Made by a program: the position numbers and the translations under genes
Shown here: piece after piece, positions 7,322 through 8,679 of the stretch
How positions within the stretch are numbered: the first letter of the stretch is position 1
Layout of the letters: the number at the start of each line of letters is the position of its first letter
Assembly (NCBI GenBank): GCA_035403265.1
Contig: DAONEV010000174.1
Coordinates: 1 to 8,679, forward strand
Length of the DNA stretch: 8,679 nt
Direction: 5' to 3'
DNA from: JAAYVZ01 sp035403265
GTDB lineage: Bacteria; Acidobacteriota; Thermoanaerobaculia; Thermoanaerobaculales; Thermoanaerobaculaceae
Notes under the pieces: model-generated
Database searches by the model: none
What the model saw: only the letters and a program-made list of their open reading frames with translations
What the model was told of the DNA's origin: nothing

Positions 7322-8109
7322 TGCTGCACGTTCACCCCACGGCCATCGTCGACCCGAAGGCCGAGCTCGGAGAGTACGTGGAGATCGGCCCGTACTCCAT
7401 CGTCGAGGCCGACGTGAAGCTGGGCGCCGGGTGCCAGGTCGGCCCGTTCTGCCGTTTCCAGGGGCCCACCACAATCGGCACTGGCAACCGCTTCATGTCG
7501 CACTGCTCGATCGGCGTGCAGCCCCAGGACCTCAAGTTCAAGGGCGACCCGACCCGCCTGGAGATCGGTGACAACAACTTCTTCCGCGAGTTCGTGACGC
7601 TCCACCGGGGCACGCCGGGAGGCGGCGGGATCACACGCATCGGCAGCCAGGGCCTGTACATGGTGGGCTCGCATGTTGCCCACGACTGCCAGGTTGGGGA
7701 CCACGTCATCTTCGCCAACAACGGCACGCTCGCCGGGCATGTGCACGTCGGCGCCTTCGCGACGATCGGCGCCCTCTCCGCCGTGCACCAGTTCTGCTCC
7801 GTGGGGGAGTACGCCTTCCTCGGCGGCGGTACCATTGCCACCAAGGACTGCCTGCCGTTCATGAAGGTGGTTGGCAGCCGGCCGGCACGCTGCTTCGGGC
7901 CAAACAGCATCGGCCTCGAGCGCAAGGGCTTCTCCGAGGAGCGGCGGGAGGCGATCAAGAAGGCGTGGCGCTTCCTCCACAGCCCCAGGCTCATGACCAA
8001 GGAAGCGATCGCCCACATCGAGGCCGAGCTCGCCGACGCTCCCGACGCGATGCGCCTGGTCGAGTTCATGCGCGCCTCCGAGCGTGGGGTGATCCTCGGC
8101 GGGGGATAG
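7321..8109 (+). CDS. lpxA: Acyl-[ACP]--UDP-N-acetylglucosamine O-acyltransferase
   Basis: LpxA performs the first step of lipid A synthesis, moving a 3-hydroxyacyl chain from ACP to the 3-OH of UDP-GlcNAc. The 262 residues equal the E. coli enzyme in length. Residues 1-185 are a hexapeptide-repeat beta-helix opening with HPTAIVDPKAELG; IGVQPQDLKFKGD (64-76) is a family signature. The active-site histidines are all present: H118 and H121 in SHVAHDCQVG (catalytic H125 in E. coli corresponds to H121), H140 in LAGH and H156 in AVHQF. G169 aligns with E. coli G173, the residue that sets acyl length, which suggests a longer chain rather than C10. The C-terminal helical domain (190-262) is complete. 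The ATG at 7321 shares a base with the fabZ stop and has AGGGAGG six bases upstream. No lpxI or lpxB follows within the next 570 bases. Confidence 0.97.
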   Translation: MLHVHPTAIVDPKAELGEYVEIGPYSIVEADVKLGAGCQVGPFCRFQGPTTIGTGNRFMSHCSIGVQPQDLKFKGDPTRLEIGDNNFFREFVTLHRGTPGGGGITRIGSQGLYMVGSHVAHDCQVGDHVIFANNGTLAGHVHVGAFATIGALSAVHQFCSVGEYAFLGGGTIATKDCLPFMKVVGSRPARCFGPNSIGLERKGFSEERREAIKKAWRFLHSPRLMTKEAIAHIEAELADAPDAMRLVEFMRASERGVILGGG

Positions 8110-8124
8110 GACCCCATCCACACT

Positions 8125-8144
8125 CCTGGACTCAAGTCTTCAGG
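8125..8144 (+). terminator. Weak hairpin after lpxA, possible transcription end
   Basis: CCTGGAC (8125-8131) and GTC...CAGG (8136-8144) can fold into a seven-pair stem with a TCAA loop and a two-base bulge, 15 bases after the lpxA stop codon. There is no T-run behind it, so it is a weak candidate. Position after the last recognisable gene of the cluster is the main support. Confidence 0.22.
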
Positions 8145-8302
8145 CTCAAGCTCCGCCGCCTGCCCGGGGGGTCCGGATCCCGTTCTCGAAGGTGACCTCC
8201 GCCCCGGTCCGTATCATCGCGCAGGGAGCGGAAGGGCGTCGGCTCAGCCCAGCTTACACGCACCTGCTCTGCTCTGCAGTCGAGGGCCAAGACGCCCCGG
8301 TT

Positions 8303-8326
8303 GAGCTGCCAGCTGAGCTTCCAGCT
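8303..8326. repeat. 12-base tandem duplication
   Basis: GAGCTGCCAGCT (8303-8314) is followed directly by GAGCTTCCAGCT (8315-8326), differing at one base. Each copy also contains AGCT twice. It is too short to assign a role and could be a slippage product. Confidence 0.6.
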
Positions 8327-8353
8327 CCTCGCGTGACATCAGGTCCCCACCAC

Positions 8354-8379
8354 GCCACGACTCCGAGCCGAGCCGTGGC
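8354..8379. repeat. Imperfect inverted repeat / hairpin
   Basis: GCCACG (8354-8359) pairs with CGTGGC (8374-8379). After one mismatch, CTC (8361-8363) pairs with GAG (8370-8372), leaving a six-base loop. No T-run follows on either strand. Possible structure or operator; no function is assigned. Confidence 0.4.
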
Positions 8380-8576
8380 CACTGCCGCTTGCCTGGTGTA
8401 CCGCCCCTTGTAGTAGCGGTGGTTGCGCAGTAGTATCACAAACGAGCTGGACCACGCGCGTGAGCGATTACAGATACTGCTATTACATGACCTACCGCGA
8501 CCGGGCATACACTTTGTCTGGCGGCCAAGTATTCCGCCGGAAGTGCGACCTGGTCGCAGACCAAAGGAGGAGGCAC

Positions 8577-8679
8577 ATGCAAATGTCCAAAGTCCTTCCA
8601 GTTGTTCTACTGGTTGCACTTGTCGGCTTTGCAGCAAGGCTTGCGTCTCGAACTGGAAATTGGACAACATGCGCAATTC
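8577..8679 (+). CDS. Start of an unknown protein with hydrophobic N-terminus (3' end off the window)
   Basis: An ATG at 8577 follows a very strong ribosome binding site, AAAGGAGGAGG (8563-8573). The 34 visible codons read MQMSKVLPVVLLVALVGFAA and then RLASRTGNWTTCAI before the edge. A short polar start with one lysine and a 15-residue hydrophobic run looks like a signal peptide or membrane anchor. The same frame is open upstream to 8337, but that part lacks a comparable start signal; a second ATG at 8583 is also possible. GC content over the last 99 bases is about 47%, well below the genes to the left, which hints at different origin. I recognise no family, and too little is visible to name a function. 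It could also be a chance open frame. Confidence 0.45.
   Translation, partial: MQMSKVLPVVLLVALVGFAARLASRTGNWTTCAI

Larger units (their letters stand above)
8110..8576. other. Stretch without a recognisable gene
   Basis: About 470 bases after lpxA hold no gene I recognise. Small open frames exist on both strands (for example 8192-8413 plus, 8254-8676 minus), but they lack family motifs, convincing start signals and sensible composition. The stretch holds a 12-base tandem duplication (8303-8326), an inverted repeat GCCACG/CGTGGC (8354-8379) and a weaker one (8410-8486). GC content drops toward the right: about 58% over 8401-8580, against about 65% at the start of lpxA. I see no tRNA, transposase remnant or CRISPR repeat. 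Confidence 0.5.

Noticed and set aside
7147..8109. Longer 320-codon version of lpxA beginning inside fabZ
   Set aside because: The added residues are out-of-frame fabZ. The ATG at 7321 gives the exact family length and the HPTAIVDP start.
8280..8340. Possible tRNA-like folding in the gene-less stretch
   Set aside because: No T-arm GTTCGA motif and no matching acceptor stem could be found.
8192..8413. 73-codon plus-strand open frame after lpxA
   Set aside because: No family resemblance; its ELPAELPA repeat comes only from the 12-base duplication, and no convincing ribosome binding site precedes it.
8408..8436. TTGTAG - 17 bases - TAGTAT as a promoter for the right-edge gene
   Set aside because: Only three and four of six consensus matches and 140 bases from the start codon; not better than chance.
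8254..8676. 140-codon minus-strand open frame at the right edge
   Set aside because: No recognisable motif, low-complexity C-terminal part (GAGSSAGSSTGAS) and no clear ribosome binding site. The plus-strand frame with AAAGGAGGAGG is the better candidate.

Overview
The window is high-GC bacterial DNA, about 65-70% over the well-defined genes. It comes from a diderm that makes lipid A, because it carries lpxD-fabZ-lpxA behind an OmpH/Skp-like periplasmic chaperone gene. The sequence alone does not fix the phylum. GC content, gene style and the GAF/HD-GYP protein would suit a deep-branching Gram-negative lineage such as Acidobacteriota, Methylomirabilota (Rokubacteria) or a deltaproteobacterial group. 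I give this only as a guess.

Layout. (1) Bases 1-1472, plus strand: the 3' part of a GAF-HD-GYP signalling protein whose start lies off the left edge. (2) Bases 1523-5122, minus strand and convergent with the first gene: one uninterrupted 1199-residue reading frame. Its N-terminal ~665 residues are a complete transketolase and its C-terminal ~510 residues a complete glucose-6-phosphate isomerase. The 50-bp gap between (1) and (2) holds two small hairpins. (3) Bases 5123-5236: a short divergent promoter region. (4) Bases 5237-8109, plus strand: ompH/skp-like gene, lpxD, fabZ and lpxA. The last three overlap (ATGA, then TGATG), so they almost certainly share one transcript. (5) Bases 8110-8679: a stretch with no recognisable gene until 8577. 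There a lower-GC frame with a strong ribosome binding site and a hydrophobic N-terminus starts and runs off the right edge.

Function. The fused enzyme would link the non-oxidative pentose phosphate pathway (transketolase makes and uses fructose-6-phosphate) to glycolysis or gluconeogenesis (the isomerase interconverts fructose-6-phosphate and glucose-6-phosphate) in one polypeptide. The ompH-lpxD-fabZ-lpxA cluster supplies the envelope: chaperoning of outer-membrane proteins, the two acyltransferases of early lipid A synthesis, and the dehydratase that handles 3-hydroxyacyl-ACP, the acyl donor both acyltransferases use. The usual flanking genes (bamA upstream; lpxI/lpxB downstream) are not in the window.

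The most notable item is the transketolase-isomerase fusion. Its isomerase half resembles the type usually seen fused to transaldolase, yet no transaldolase domain is present. I see no CRISPR array, transposase, RNA gene or defence system.
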